A stretch of 6,063 nucleotides of DNA from an uncultured Collinsella sp. (GCA_902496375.1 CABVAS010000104.1:1-6063), one strand, 5' to 3'; shown: positions 1 to 5,511, numbered from the stretch's first letter. Notes: generated from the sequence alone by a model not told the origin. Numbers and translations are program-made.

Positions 1-65
1 GCGAAGCCCAGTTCCCGAGGGAAAGGCTCAGCCGCCACCACAGAGACCGCAGGGACGGGAGCAGC

Positions 66-71
66 TATACT
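66..71 (+). promoter_or_regulatory. candidate -10 box of the purE promoter
   Basis: TATACT matches five of six bases of the sigma-A type -10 consensus and lies 64 bases upstream of the purE start, which would give a leader of roughly 57 bases. No good -35 hexamer lies 16-18 bases upstream (around 42-49), so the promoter is weak, needs an activator, or is not real. Seen: the hexamer and its position. Inferred: promoter function. Confidence 0.35.
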
Positions 72-83
72 ACTCTCAGTAGT
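69..83. promoter_or_regulatory. operator-like inverted repeat over the purE -10/start region
   Basis: A perfect 6-bp inverted repeat (ACTACT, three-base spacer, AGTAGT) overlaps the 3' half of the candidate -10 box and the expected transcription start. Its size and position suit a repressor operator, but it does not resemble the E. coli PurR or B. subtilis PurR sites I know. It could also be chance, since the arms are short. Confidence 0.3.
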
Positions 84-90
84 TAAGGGT

Positions 91-105
91 CGCGGATTGG
101 CCGCG
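91..105 (+). promoter_or_regulatory. small GC-rich hairpin in the purE leader
   Basis: CGCGG (91-95) and CCGCG (101-105) form a 5-bp GC stem with a five-base loop, 14 bases before the purE Shine-Dalgarno site. There is no U-tract, so it is not a terminator. It may only be a stable leader hairpin. The stem is seen in the sequence; a role is not established. Confidence 0.25.
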
Positions 106-119
106 TCACCGCTCTCAAC

Positions 120-125
120 AGGAGG
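120..125 (+). promoter_or_regulatory. Shine-Dalgarno site that fixes the purE start
   Basis: AGGAGG ends nine bases before the ATG at 135. A TTG in the same frame at 129 would begin only three bases after this site, too close for initiation, so ATG 135 is the likely start. Confidence 0.85.
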
Positions 126-134
126 TCTTTGTTT

Positions 135-599
135 ATGGCAGATCAGAAGCCGGTTGTCGGGATCATCATGGGCTCCAAGTCCGATTTGGGCGTTATGGAG
201 GGCTGCACCGCCGAGCTCGAGGCACTGGGCGTGCCCTATGAGCTCGTGATTGCAAGCGCGCACCGCACGCCGGCGAAGGTCCATGAGTGGGCCTCGACTG
301 CTGCCGACCGCGGCATCAAGGTGATTATCGCCGCCGCCGGCAAGGCCGCTCACCTGGGTGGCGTCGTGGCAGCCTTTACGCCGCTGCCGGTCATCGGCGT
401 GCCTATGAAGACGAGCGACCTGGGTGGCATGGACTCGCTGCTGTCGATGGTGCAGATGCCTTCGGGCGTGCCCGTTGCCTGTGTGGCCATCAACGGTGCC
501 AAGAACGCCGCTATCTATGCCACGCAGATCCTGGGCGCCTGCGACCCCGAGTATCGCAAGGTTATCGAGAAGATGAAGCAGGAGATGGCTGACGCCTAA
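135..599 (+). CDS. purE: PurE, N5-carboxyaminoimidazole ribonucleotide mutase (class I)
   Basis: Cytosolic enzyme of de novo purine synthesis that converts N5-CAIR to CAIR, normally working with a PurK partner that is not in this window. The protein is 154 residues, slightly shorter than E. coli PurE (169) because its C-terminus is shorter. Visible landmarks are the phosphate-binding GSKSD at 13-17 (S14 and D17 correspond to E. coli S16 and D19), SAHRTP at 41-46 carrying the catalytic His (H43), the glycine-rich loop with AAHL at 71-74, and DSLLSMVQMP at 100-109. The glycine-rich loop reads AGKAAHLGG where E. coli and Bacillus have AGGAAHLPG; I believe related variants occur in clostridial enzymes, so this looks like a subtype rather than damage. 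The start is ATG 135 behind a full AGGAGG. It probably leads the transcript that includes the sortase gene, 36 bases downstream. Confidence 0.96.
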   Translation: MADQKPVVGIIMGSKSDLGVMEGCTAELEALGVPYELVIASAHRTPAKVHEWASTAADRGIKVIIAAAGKAAHLGGVVAAFTPLPVIGVPMKTSDLGGMDSLLSMVQMPSGVPVACVAINGAKNAAIYATQILGACDPEYRKVIEKMKQEMADA

Positions 600-635
600 G
601 CGCTCTGCCAGTCCATTTGCAGCATAAGGAGAGCC

Positions 636-1634
636 ATGTCCGACTATCAGGGAAAGCGTTTTTCGGCTTCTCGGGTTCCCGATCAAGTCAAGTCGGGAGC
701 AGCCCGCGCGCCGCAGCAGGGTCGGACATCCTCTCCTCAGCAGCCGCGCGCGCCGCGCCCCGTGACGCCGGCGAAGCATCGCCGTCAGGATACACCTGCT
801 GCATATCGCCCTTCGTCATACAGTACGGCCAAGAAGTCACCTCGCTCTTCGGCGCATGCCGCGCCATCGAGCTATACCGAGCCGCCGCGCAAAAAGCGCC
901 GCTCCGTCATTCCCATTCTGCTCATTATCATCGGCATTGGTCTGATCGTTGCCGCGGCCGCCATCTTTATCAACGCGCAGATTGGCTATAAGCAGGCGAG
1001 CGAGTCGTATCAAAAAATCGAAAAACAATATGTGAGCGACAAGGACGCCAGCGGCGTGCCGATCGTTGACTTCAACGCGCTCGCCCAGACAAACCCCGAG
1101 GTCGTTGGCTGGATTTATGCACCCGGCACCAACATCAATTACCCCGTGGTGCAGACTAACAACAACTCCAAGTACCTCAACACGCTATTCGACGGCACCG
1201 CTAATGCCTCGGGAGCCATCTTCTTGGATAGCGACGACACCGCGCCGGGCATGGTGGATCAGCAGACCACGATCTACGGCCACCATATGAACGATGGGTC
1301 GATGTTCAACGTGATTTCGGACACCACCGACCAAGCGACGTTCGATAGCATCGAGTACGTGTATTACATCACGCGCGATGCAACGTATAAGCTGCGTCCG
1401 CTGGCGACCAAGGTCGTTGAGGATACATACTCCAAGGCGCGCACGCCCAATTTTGAGGGCGACGACGGGCTCAAGAACTACCTGTCCGAGATGCTCGACG
1501 GTGCCTCTGCCGTGGCGAGCGATGCCATCGATCGTGCCGCTTCGGCAACCAAGGTTGCAACGCTTGTGACCTGTCGTTCGTTATCGCTGAGCAACACGCG
1601 TGCCGTCATGGTGCTCACGCCGGTCGAGGAATAA
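636..1634 (+). CDS. class B sortase with long basic N-terminal tail
   Basis: Membrane-anchored cysteine transpeptidase that cuts a C-terminal sorting signal on secreted proteins and joins them to the cell wall or to each other. The protein is 332 residues. Residues 1-89 are a Pro/Arg/Ser/Gln-rich, strongly basic and probably disordered cytoplasmic segment ending in RKKRR. One membrane helix lies at about 91-113, followed by a short helical stalk (115-132). The sortase domain runs from about 143 to 329. The catalytic triad is visible: H216 in YGHHMNDGSMF (the class B signature), C313 in TLVTC, and R322 nine residues later. The residue after the Cys is Arg, where class B enzymes often have an acidic residue. 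The ATG has AAGGAG close by (four-base gap). No LPXTG- or NPQTN-type substrate is encoded nearby, so its target is unknown. It sits 36 bases after purE and is probably cotranscribed. Confidence 0.93.
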   Translation: MSDYQGKRFSASRVPDQVKSGAARAPQQGRTSSPQQPRAPRPVTPAKHRRQDTPAAYRPSSYSTAKKSPRSSAHAAPSSYTEPPRKKRRSVIPILLIIIGIGLIVAAAAIFINAQIGYKQASESYQKIEKQYVSDKDASGVPIVDFNALAQTNPEVVGWIYAPGTNINYPVVQTNNNSKYLNTLFDGTANASGAIFLDSDDTAPGMVDQQTTIYGHHMNDGSMFNVISDTTDQATFDSIEYVYYITRDATYKLRPLATKVVEDTYSKARTPNFEGDDGLKNYLSEMLDGASAVASDAIDRAASATKVATLVTCRSLSLSNTRAVMVLTPVEE

Positions 1635-1643
1635 GTTGTTCGA

Positions 1644-1680
1644 GAGTAGCTAAAAAAGCCCCGTTCCAAATTGGCTACTC
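1644..1680. repeat. inverted repeat between the sortase and moaE-like genes
   Basis: GAGTAGC (1644-1650) and GCTACTC (1674-1680) form a 7-bp stem around a 23-base loop. No U-tract follows on the plus strand, so it does not look like an intrinsic terminator, and I expect transcription to continue into the next gene. It may be a processing site or chance. Confidence 0.3.
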
Positions 1681-1690
1681 GATGACGGTA

Positions 1691-1696
1691 AGGGAG
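1691..1696 (+). promoter_or_regulatory. Shine-Dalgarno site for the MoaE-like gene
   Basis: AGGGAG lies two bases before ATG 1699 and five bases before ATG 1702, which are adjacent in-frame starts. The wider gap favours 1702; the difference is one residue. Confidence 0.6.
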
Positions 1697-1701
1697 AAAT
1701 G

Positions 1702-2118
1702 ATGCTCGAGAATGGCAAAACGATGCCTTCGGTTGATGCTTGGCTGCGCGAGGCCAAGGCCGATTCGTCGGCACCTGCGTGCGGTATGTATCTGACACAT
1801 AACGGTGTGGTGCGCGCGACGCCCAAGGCCGAGGCGCGCGGTGTCGAGACCGATGGCGTGGCGCCGGGCCACAAGGTGGGCGGCATGGTGTTCGGCTTCG
1901 ATGCTCAGAAGGTGCAGGCTGCTATCGAGGCCACGCGCGCGATGCCGGGTATCGGCTATGTGCGCGTGTGGCTGGCAAGCGGCGAGCTTGCCGTAGGTGA
2001 CGACATCATGCTCGTGCTCATTGGCGGGGACATTCGCCCGCACGTGGTCGATGCGCTGCAGGCGCTCGTTGGCACCATCAAAAATGAGTGTGTGAGTGAG
2101 GTCGAGCGCGAGGCGTAG
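1702..2118 (+). CDS. MoaE-like protein (molybdopterin synthase large-subunit fold), probably non-canonical
   Basis: A 138-residue cytosolic protein that I align by eye to MoaE, the subunit that with MoaD puts sulfur into precursor Z to form molybdopterin. Matching stretches are GMYLTHNGVVRA at 28-39 (E. coli GAVVTFTGKVRN, with the conserved Arg at 38) and the strand-turn VWLASGELAVGDDIMLVLIGG at about 89-109 (E. coli IGELWPGDEIVFVGV). Arg112 and Lys127 fall where E. coli has R104 and K119. The His before that Arg is Ile, and the Phe-Trp-Lys-Arg stretch with the second catalytic Lys (K126) is missing; the protein instead ends in an acidic tail. No moaA, moaC, moaD, mog or molybdoenzyme gene is present. 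It may be a diverged MoaE or a paralogue with another job. It lies 67 bases after the sortase on the same strand, and its transcript ends at the hairpin beginning 31 bases past its stop. Confidence 0.7.
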   Translation: MLENGKTMPSVDAWLREAKADSSAPACGMYLTHNGVVRATPKAEARGVETDGVAPGHKVGGMVFGFDAQKVQAAIEATRAMPGIGYVRVWLASGELAVGDDIMLVLIGGDIRPHVVDALQALVGTIKNECVSEVEREA

Positions 2119-2148
2119 AGGTTTGCGTCGATAGAAGGCTCGTTTATA

Positions 2149-2187
2149 AAAATGCCCGCCGGTACGTGTGATACCGGCGGGCATTTT
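2149..2187. terminator. bidirectional intrinsic terminator
   Basis: A perfect 16-bp stem (2149-2164 with 2172-2187) has a seven-base loop and a GC-rich core, with A residues on the 5' arm and T residues on the 3' arm. It therefore reads as a terminator on both strands. It sits between the convergent MoaE-like gene (stop at 2118) and the minus-strand membrane protein gene (stop at 2209), and serves both. Confidence 0.92.
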
Positions 2188-2208
2188 GCGTTTTGGGCGC
2201 GGTGAGCG

Positions 2209-3438
2209 CTACACGCGCGTTGCATCCTTGGGGCTCATGGTCATGCTCTGGAAGCGATTCTCCATAAAGTCATTATCGAAATACTTGCCGTAGAACTGCG
2301 CAACGGGAATATCCGGTTCCGTGCCGTTGACGCGCTGATGCCAATAATCGAGCGACTGCAGCGTCATAACGCCATCGACCAGCATAATGATGGTGAAGAT
2401 GACGGTAGCCGAGTAGCGGCTCTTCCACGGAATCATGTTGATGAGCTTGAGCAGCCTCGGCAGCAGCAGCTTGATCCAGATGAGGCCACCCAGGCCCCAC
2501 AGACAGGCGAAGCCCGTGCAGGTGCGTCCGCCCGTGAGGACCACGAGCGGGTCGGGCATACCGAACAGCGTTATGTGCGAGTAGCTCCACGAGACCACGC
2601 CAAACGCGGTCTGCATAAACCAGCCCACGAACACCTCAAAGCTGGCGCCGAGCAGGGCGCTCACCAGGAAAATGATGATGGGGTTCTTTTTATAGAAGCG
2701 GTTGAGCACCATGGTCATGAGCACGGCACCAAAGCCGTAGATGGGGCTGAAGGGGCCAAACAGCATACCGGCGCGGTCCTGGTAGACACCCGGATCGTTG
2801 ACGGTCATATGCCAGATATCCTCCAGGACCAGGCCGAGTATGCAGCAGACAAAGAATACCCAGAACAGGTTGAAGTAGTTGAGCTTGATGTAGCCTTCGC
2901 CGGTTTCATCGCGCCCGAGCATGCCCTCGGCGGCGGCGTCGCGGTCGAGCATCTCCTGCAGGCGGCGCTGCAGCTCGCGCTCCTGGCGCAGCGTGGGGTC
3001 GACGGTGGCCGAAAGTGCGACGAGGATGCCGAGCTGGATGGCAGGGCGCAGCAAGAAGGGCCCGATGCCCTGGAGCATCACGTCAACCAAAAGCTCGACG
3101 ACGGTAAACGCGATAAGGATATAGGACAGACGGGCGGCATTGCGACGCTGGTTCTTGATGAGGTCTAGGCCAAAGATGATCAAGATGACAGCACTGGCAG
3201 CCGAGAGCATGATGCCGGCGACGATAAGGCCGACCGCGACGAGCGTGTTGTCGCCGAGCTTGGCGGCGGCGTTGCCGTTGATGAGCGCGGTGATGACCTG
3301 CCACATAAAGGCGCCGACCGAAGGGAGCGTGCCCACGCCGGACAGGATGCACAGGACGGCGTACACCTTAATGATGAGGGGGATCTTCTTGACCTCCGTG
3401 GCGCTGGGGACGCTGGGGTCGAGTTCGTTTCGATCCAT
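2209..3438 (-). CDS. polytopic membrane protein with C-terminal PF06541 (putative ABC transporter type IV/CmpB) domain
   Basis: A 409-residue integral membrane protein. The N-terminal half has about four hydrophobic segments (roughly 19-50, 64-92, 103-122, 125-144) that I do not recognise. A charged, probably cytoplasmic linker (147-183, rich in Arg, Glu and Gln, likely helical) joins it to a second block of membrane helices. That block (187 to about 330) has the hallmarks of the family annotated as putative ABC transporter type IV: LGLVLEDIW at 201-209, a GPFSPIYGFGA run at 228-238, SFEVF at 266-270 and WSYS at 284-287. A last helix lies at 343-361, followed by a hydrophilic tail. Family function is not established; no ABC ATPase lies nearby, so transport is an inherited label rather than evidence. 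The start is ATG 3438 with AAAGG six bases upstream; an in-frame extension to 3615 is not membrane-like and lacks such a site. It is convergent with the MoaE-like gene and divergent from purF. Confidence 0.82.
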   Translation of the reverse strand: MDRNELDPSVPSATEVKKIPLIIKVYAVLCILSGVGTLPSVGAFMWQVITALINGNAAAKLGDNTLVAVGLIVAGIMLSAASAVILIIFGLDLIKNQRRNAARLSYILIAFTVVELLVDVMLQGIGPFLLRPAIQLGILVALSATVDPTLRQERELQRRLQEMLDRDAAAEGMLGRDETGEGYIKLNYFNLFWVFFVCCILGLVLEDIWHMTVNDPGVYQDRAGMLFGPFSPIYGFGAVLMTMVLNRFYKKNPIIIFLVSALLGASFEVFVGWFMQTAFGVVSWSYSHITLFGMPDPLVVLTGGRTCTGFACLWGLGGLIWIKLLLPRLLKLINMIPWKSRYSATVIFTIIMLVDGVMTLQSLDYWHQRVNGTEPDIPVAQFYGKYFDNDFMENRFQSMTMSPKDATRV

Positions 3439-3483
3439 ACATAACCTTTCTCGTTTTGCTGTAGGTACAAGGATACGCCGCCG

Positions 3484-3511
3484 ACCTGCCAAAAGACAGG
3501 ACGAACGTCCC
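3484..3511 (-). repeat. REP-like short repeat, copy 1
   Basis: On the minus strand this reads GGGAC, a 12-base spacer, then TTTTGGCAGGT. The plus strand at 5417-5439 has GGGAC, a seven-base spacer, then the same TTTTGGCAGGT. The spacer here also contains GGACG-AA-CGTCC (3499-3510), a small inverted repeat. Two related copies in one 6-kb window suggest a dispersed intergenic repeat, though an 11-base shared word alone is modest support. Confidence 0.3.
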
Positions 3512-3685
3512 AATTGCAACAATGCAAGCCCCAACGGCGGGCGAGACACGTCGCAACGGAAGTATGCGGGATCGTCGGCCCCGAGGCGGTTGCCCAATAA
3601 AATGTTTGGCTGCAAAACGGATTATAAGCTCGGTGGGCTTTTAAAAAGCGCTGTTCATGCGCGGGAGTGCTTGTCTTGCCGTGCG

Positions 3686-3691
3686 TATAAT
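3686..3691 (+). promoter_or_regulatory. -10 box of the purF promoter
   Basis: A perfect TATAAT lies 42 bases before the purF ATG, with a TG two bases in front of it, one base off the usual extended -10 spacing. The -35 position for 17-bp spacing (3663-3668, GGGAGT) is poor. The transcription start would be near 3698, giving a leader of about 35 bases, too short for a riboswitch or attenuator. Confidence 0.65.
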
Positions 3692-3732
3692 AGGGCAGGT
3701 AACGCCAAATAACGAGGCTCTGAGGGGATGCC

Positions 3733-5403
3733 ATGTCTCAAGAAACCATCCGCGCGGCCGAGCGTGCCGCGGGACAGGTGAAGACCATGTCGACGTATGA
3801 TCCGGACTCCGACCAGCTGCATGAGGAATGCGGCATTTTTGGTGTGTGGGCACCCGATCGCGATGTGGCTCGACTGACGTACTTTGGTCTGCGCGCGCTG
3901 CAGCATCGCGGCCAGGAATCGGCGGGAATCGCCGTGGGTGATGGCGGCACGGTTATGGTTCGCAAAGACCTGGGACTGCTCGATCGCGTGTTCTCCAACG
4001 CCGACCTGTCGACGCTCTCCGGCCAGCTGGCCGTGGGCCACGTGCGCTATGGCACCGCCGGTGCCAAGAGCTGGGAAGCCTCGCAGCCGCATCTTTCTAC
4101 CATCAACAGCGTCATTATCGCGCTTGCTCACAACGGCACTCTGGTCAACACCGACGAGCTGCGCCGCCAGCTGATCGAGCTGGGCGTGCCGTTCCTCTCC
4201 AATTCGGATTCCGAGGTCGCGACCAAGCTTATCGGCTACTTTACCCAGCGTACGGGTCATCTGCGCGAGGGCATTCGCAAGACCATGGAGCTCGTGCGCG
4301 GCGGCTACGCCATGACGCTCATCAACGAGCAGGCGCTCTACGCATTCCGCGATCCGCACGGCATTCGCCCGCTCGTGCTGGGCAAGCTGGTGGACGAAGG
4401 TCTGGACCAGGCCGATGCCGCTTCTGTTTCGCAGCTGCCCTCGCAAGACGGTGCCTCGACGGTCGACTCCGCCGTCCATGTCACGCGCGCCGGCGGCTGG
4501 GTCGTTGCCTCCGAGACGTGCGCGCTCGACATCGTGGGTGCCGAGTACGTCCGTGACGTCCGTCCCGGCGAGATTTTGCGCATCAGCGCCGAGGGTCTGG
4601 TATCCGAGCAGGGCGTGCCTGCAGCCGAAGAGCCCGCAAACTGCATCTTTGAGCAGGTCTACTTTGCCCGCCCCGACTCCATCATGAACGGCAAGAGCGT
4701 CTATGCCTGCCGTTACGACATGGGTCGTCAGCTGGCACATGAGGAGCCCGTCGAGGCCGACCTGGTCATCGGCGTGCCCGACTCCGGCCTGCCGCCTGCG
4801 GAGGGTTATTCGCACGAGAGCGGCATTCCCTTTGGCGAGGGCCTCATCAAGAACCGTTACGTGGGCCGTACGTTTATCGAGCCTACGCAGGAGTTGCGCG
4901 CCATGGGCGTGCGCATGAAGCTCAACCCGCTGCGCGACAACATCGAGGGCAAGCGCCTGGTCGTCATCGACGACTCCATCGTGCGCGGCACCACCATGGT
5001 GCAGCTCGTCAAGATGCTGCGCAACGCTGGCGCCAAGGAGATTCATATCCGCATCAACTCGCCCGAGGTCATCTGGCCATGCTTCTACGGTATCGATACC
5101 GACGTGCAGTCGCAGCTTATCAGCGCCAACAAGACGGTCGACGAGATTTGCGAGTATATCGGCGCCGATTCGCTGGCCTTCCTTTCGGTCGAGGGCCTGC
5201 TTAAGGTCATGCCCAAAGGCGGTTACTGCGATGCGTGCTTTACCGGCCGCTACCCCGTGGCGATTCCCGAGAGCTTTGGCCGCGACAAGTTCATGGAGGG
5301 CTTTAAGCCCCGCAACCTGGACAAGCCGCTGCACTTTGACGACGACGCCGTGGTCGAGAAATACGACGACCGCAGCTGGGAAGAGGAGCACGGCGAGGCC
5401 TAA
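3733..5403 (+). CDS. purF: PurF, amidophosphoribosyltransferase
   Basis: First committed enzyme of de novo purine synthesis: PRPP plus glutamine gives 5-phosphoribosylamine, in the cytosol. 556 residues from ATG 3733. The N-terminal class II glutamine amidotransferase domain has the nucleophile C33 (in EECGIFGVW), R105 (HVRYGT), N134-G135 (AHNGT) and D159 (SNSD). The C-terminal phosphoribosyltransferase domain has the PRPP motif VVIDDSIVRGTT at 410-421. C263, C450, C499 and C502 match the four 4Fe-4S ligands of the B. subtilis enzyme. As in that enzyme, the Cys is preceded by a leader that must be removed: 32 residues from this start, or 14 from ATG 3787 (B. subtilis has 11). A segment at about 221-252, absent from B. 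subtilis PurF, lies between the DPHGIRPL and VVASETC motifs, and about 49 residues follow the last Fe-S ligand region, making it longer than the usual 470-500. It has its own promoter and a hairpin at its stop. Confidence 0.96.
   Translation: MSQETIRAAERAAGQVKTMSTYDPDSDQLHEECGIFGVWAPDRDVARLTYFGLRALQHRGQESAGIAVGDGGTVMVRKDLGLLDRVFSNADLSTLSGQLAVGHVRYGTAGAKSWEASQPHLSTINSVIIALAHNGTLVNTDELRRQLIELGVPFLSNSDSEVATKLIGYFTQRTGHLREGIRKTMELVRGGYAMTLINEQALYAFRDPHGIRPLVLGKLVDEGLDQADAASVSQLPSQDGASTVDSAVHVTRAGGWVVASETCALDIVGAEYVRDVRPGEILRISAEGLVSEQGVPAAEEPANCIFEQVYFARPDSIMNGKSVYACRYDMGRQLAHEEPVEADLVIGVPDSGLPPAEGYSHESGIPFGEGLIKNRYVGRTFIEPTQELRAMGVRMKLNPLRDNIEGKRLVVIDDSIVRGTTMVQLVKMLRNAGAKEIHIRINSPEVIWPCFYGIDTDVQSQLISANKTVDEICEYIGADSLAFLSVEGLLKVMPKGGYCDACFTGRYPVAIPESFGRDKFMEGFKPRNLDKPLHFDDDAVVEKYDDRSWEEEHGEA
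3776..3781 (+). promoter_or_regulatory. second Shine-Dalgarno site inside the purF 5' end
   Basis: AGGTGA lies five bases before an in-frame ATG at 3787 and fits the anti-Shine-Dalgarno sequence at least as well as the AGGGG before ATG 3733. Starting at 3787 would give a 14-residue leader before the catalytic Cys, closer to the Bacillus length. Either start, or both, may be used. Confidence 0.4.
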
Positions 5404-5442
5404 AACCTGCCATGTAGGGACAGGTTCATTTTGGCAGGTTTT
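5402..5442. terminator. hairpin at the purF stop, probable terminator or attenuator
   Basis: An 11-bp perfect stem (5402-5412 AAAACCTGCCA with 5432-5442 TGGCAGGTTTT) starts inside the purF stop codon and has a 19-base loop. T residues close the 3' arm, and a further T-rich stretch follows at 5451-5457, so it resembles an intrinsic terminator in both directions. The large loop makes it weaker than the one at 2149-2187. The loop holds CAGGTT (5421-5426), which can instead pair with AACCTG (5404-5409), so two exclusive folds are possible. Confidence 0.6.
5417..5439 (+). repeat. REP-like short repeat, copy 2
   Basis: GGGAC, a seven-base spacer and TTTTGGCAGGT; the related copy is on the opposite strand at 3484-3511. 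A GTAG (5414-5417) sits at its 5' edge, the tetranucleotide typical of REP elements served by RAYT (Y1) transposases. That link is inference, and no transposase is present. Confidence 0.3.
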
Positions 5443-5464
5443 ATCTGCTGTTTTGTTGATACTA

Positions 5465-5491
5465 CGGCGCGCGCCGCTGCGGTGTGCGCCG
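5465..5491 (+). promoter_or_regulatory. strong GC hairpin in the purM leader
   Basis: Bases 5465-5475 pair with 5481-5491 to give an 11-bp stem (two G-U pairs) with the five-base loop GCTGC. The stem is almost all G-C and no U-tract follows, so it is a leader structure rather than a terminator. Its 5' half also forms the 12-bp palindrome CGGCGCGCGCCG (5465-5476). Confidence 0.45.
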
Positions 5492-5511
5492 ATATGAACG
5501 CAACTATGAGC

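Larger units (their letters stand above)
3439..3732. other. divergent intergenic region between the PF06541 gene and purF
   Basis: These 294 bases hold the upstream signals of two divergent genes. The purF side has a clear TATAAT (3686-3691). On the minus side I see AAAGG before the 3438 start and a TTGGCA (complement of 3489-3494), but no -10 box at a good distance from it. A weak GCGC-loop-GCGC stem lies at 3648-3662. I see no coding sequence, riboswitch consensus or tRNA here. Confidence 0.6.

Noticed and set aside
1..60. Possible 3' end of a cobalamin riboswitch or another structured RNA
   Set aside because: A small hairpin (AGCC/TTCC with GGAA/GGCT, 5-28) and CAGAGACCGC vaguely recall the B12 box, but the conserved core is not matched and the 5' part lies outside the window.
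2..82. Possible C-terminal tail of an upstream gene, ending at TAG 80-82
   Set aside because: The 26 codons (Pro/Gln-rich) include several codons rare in the neighbouring genes (AGA, CTA, GGA), and the stretch carries the candidate purE promoter. Too short to support without upstream sequence, though not excluded.
1675..2184. Minus-strand open frames over the MoaE-like gene and its terminator
   Set aside because: They run through the terminator stem and have no Shine-Dalgarno site; the plus-strand frame has the family similarity and a good ribosome binding site.
2338..3168. A 276-codon plus-strand frame antisense to the membrane protein gene
   Set aside because: The hydrophilic, His/Glu/Gln-rich product has no recognisable domain, while the other strand encodes clear membrane helices and family motifs.
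3499..3510. GGACGAACGTCC as a Bacillus-type PurR box
   Set aside because: It shares the CGAA core only. A PurBox needs two inverted copies spaced about 16 bases apart in AT-rich flanks, which are absent.
3439..3615. N-terminal extension of the PF06541 protein to ATG 3615
   Set aside because: The extra 59 residues are Arg/Leu/Pro-rich with no family match, while ATG 3438 has AAAGG six bases upstream.
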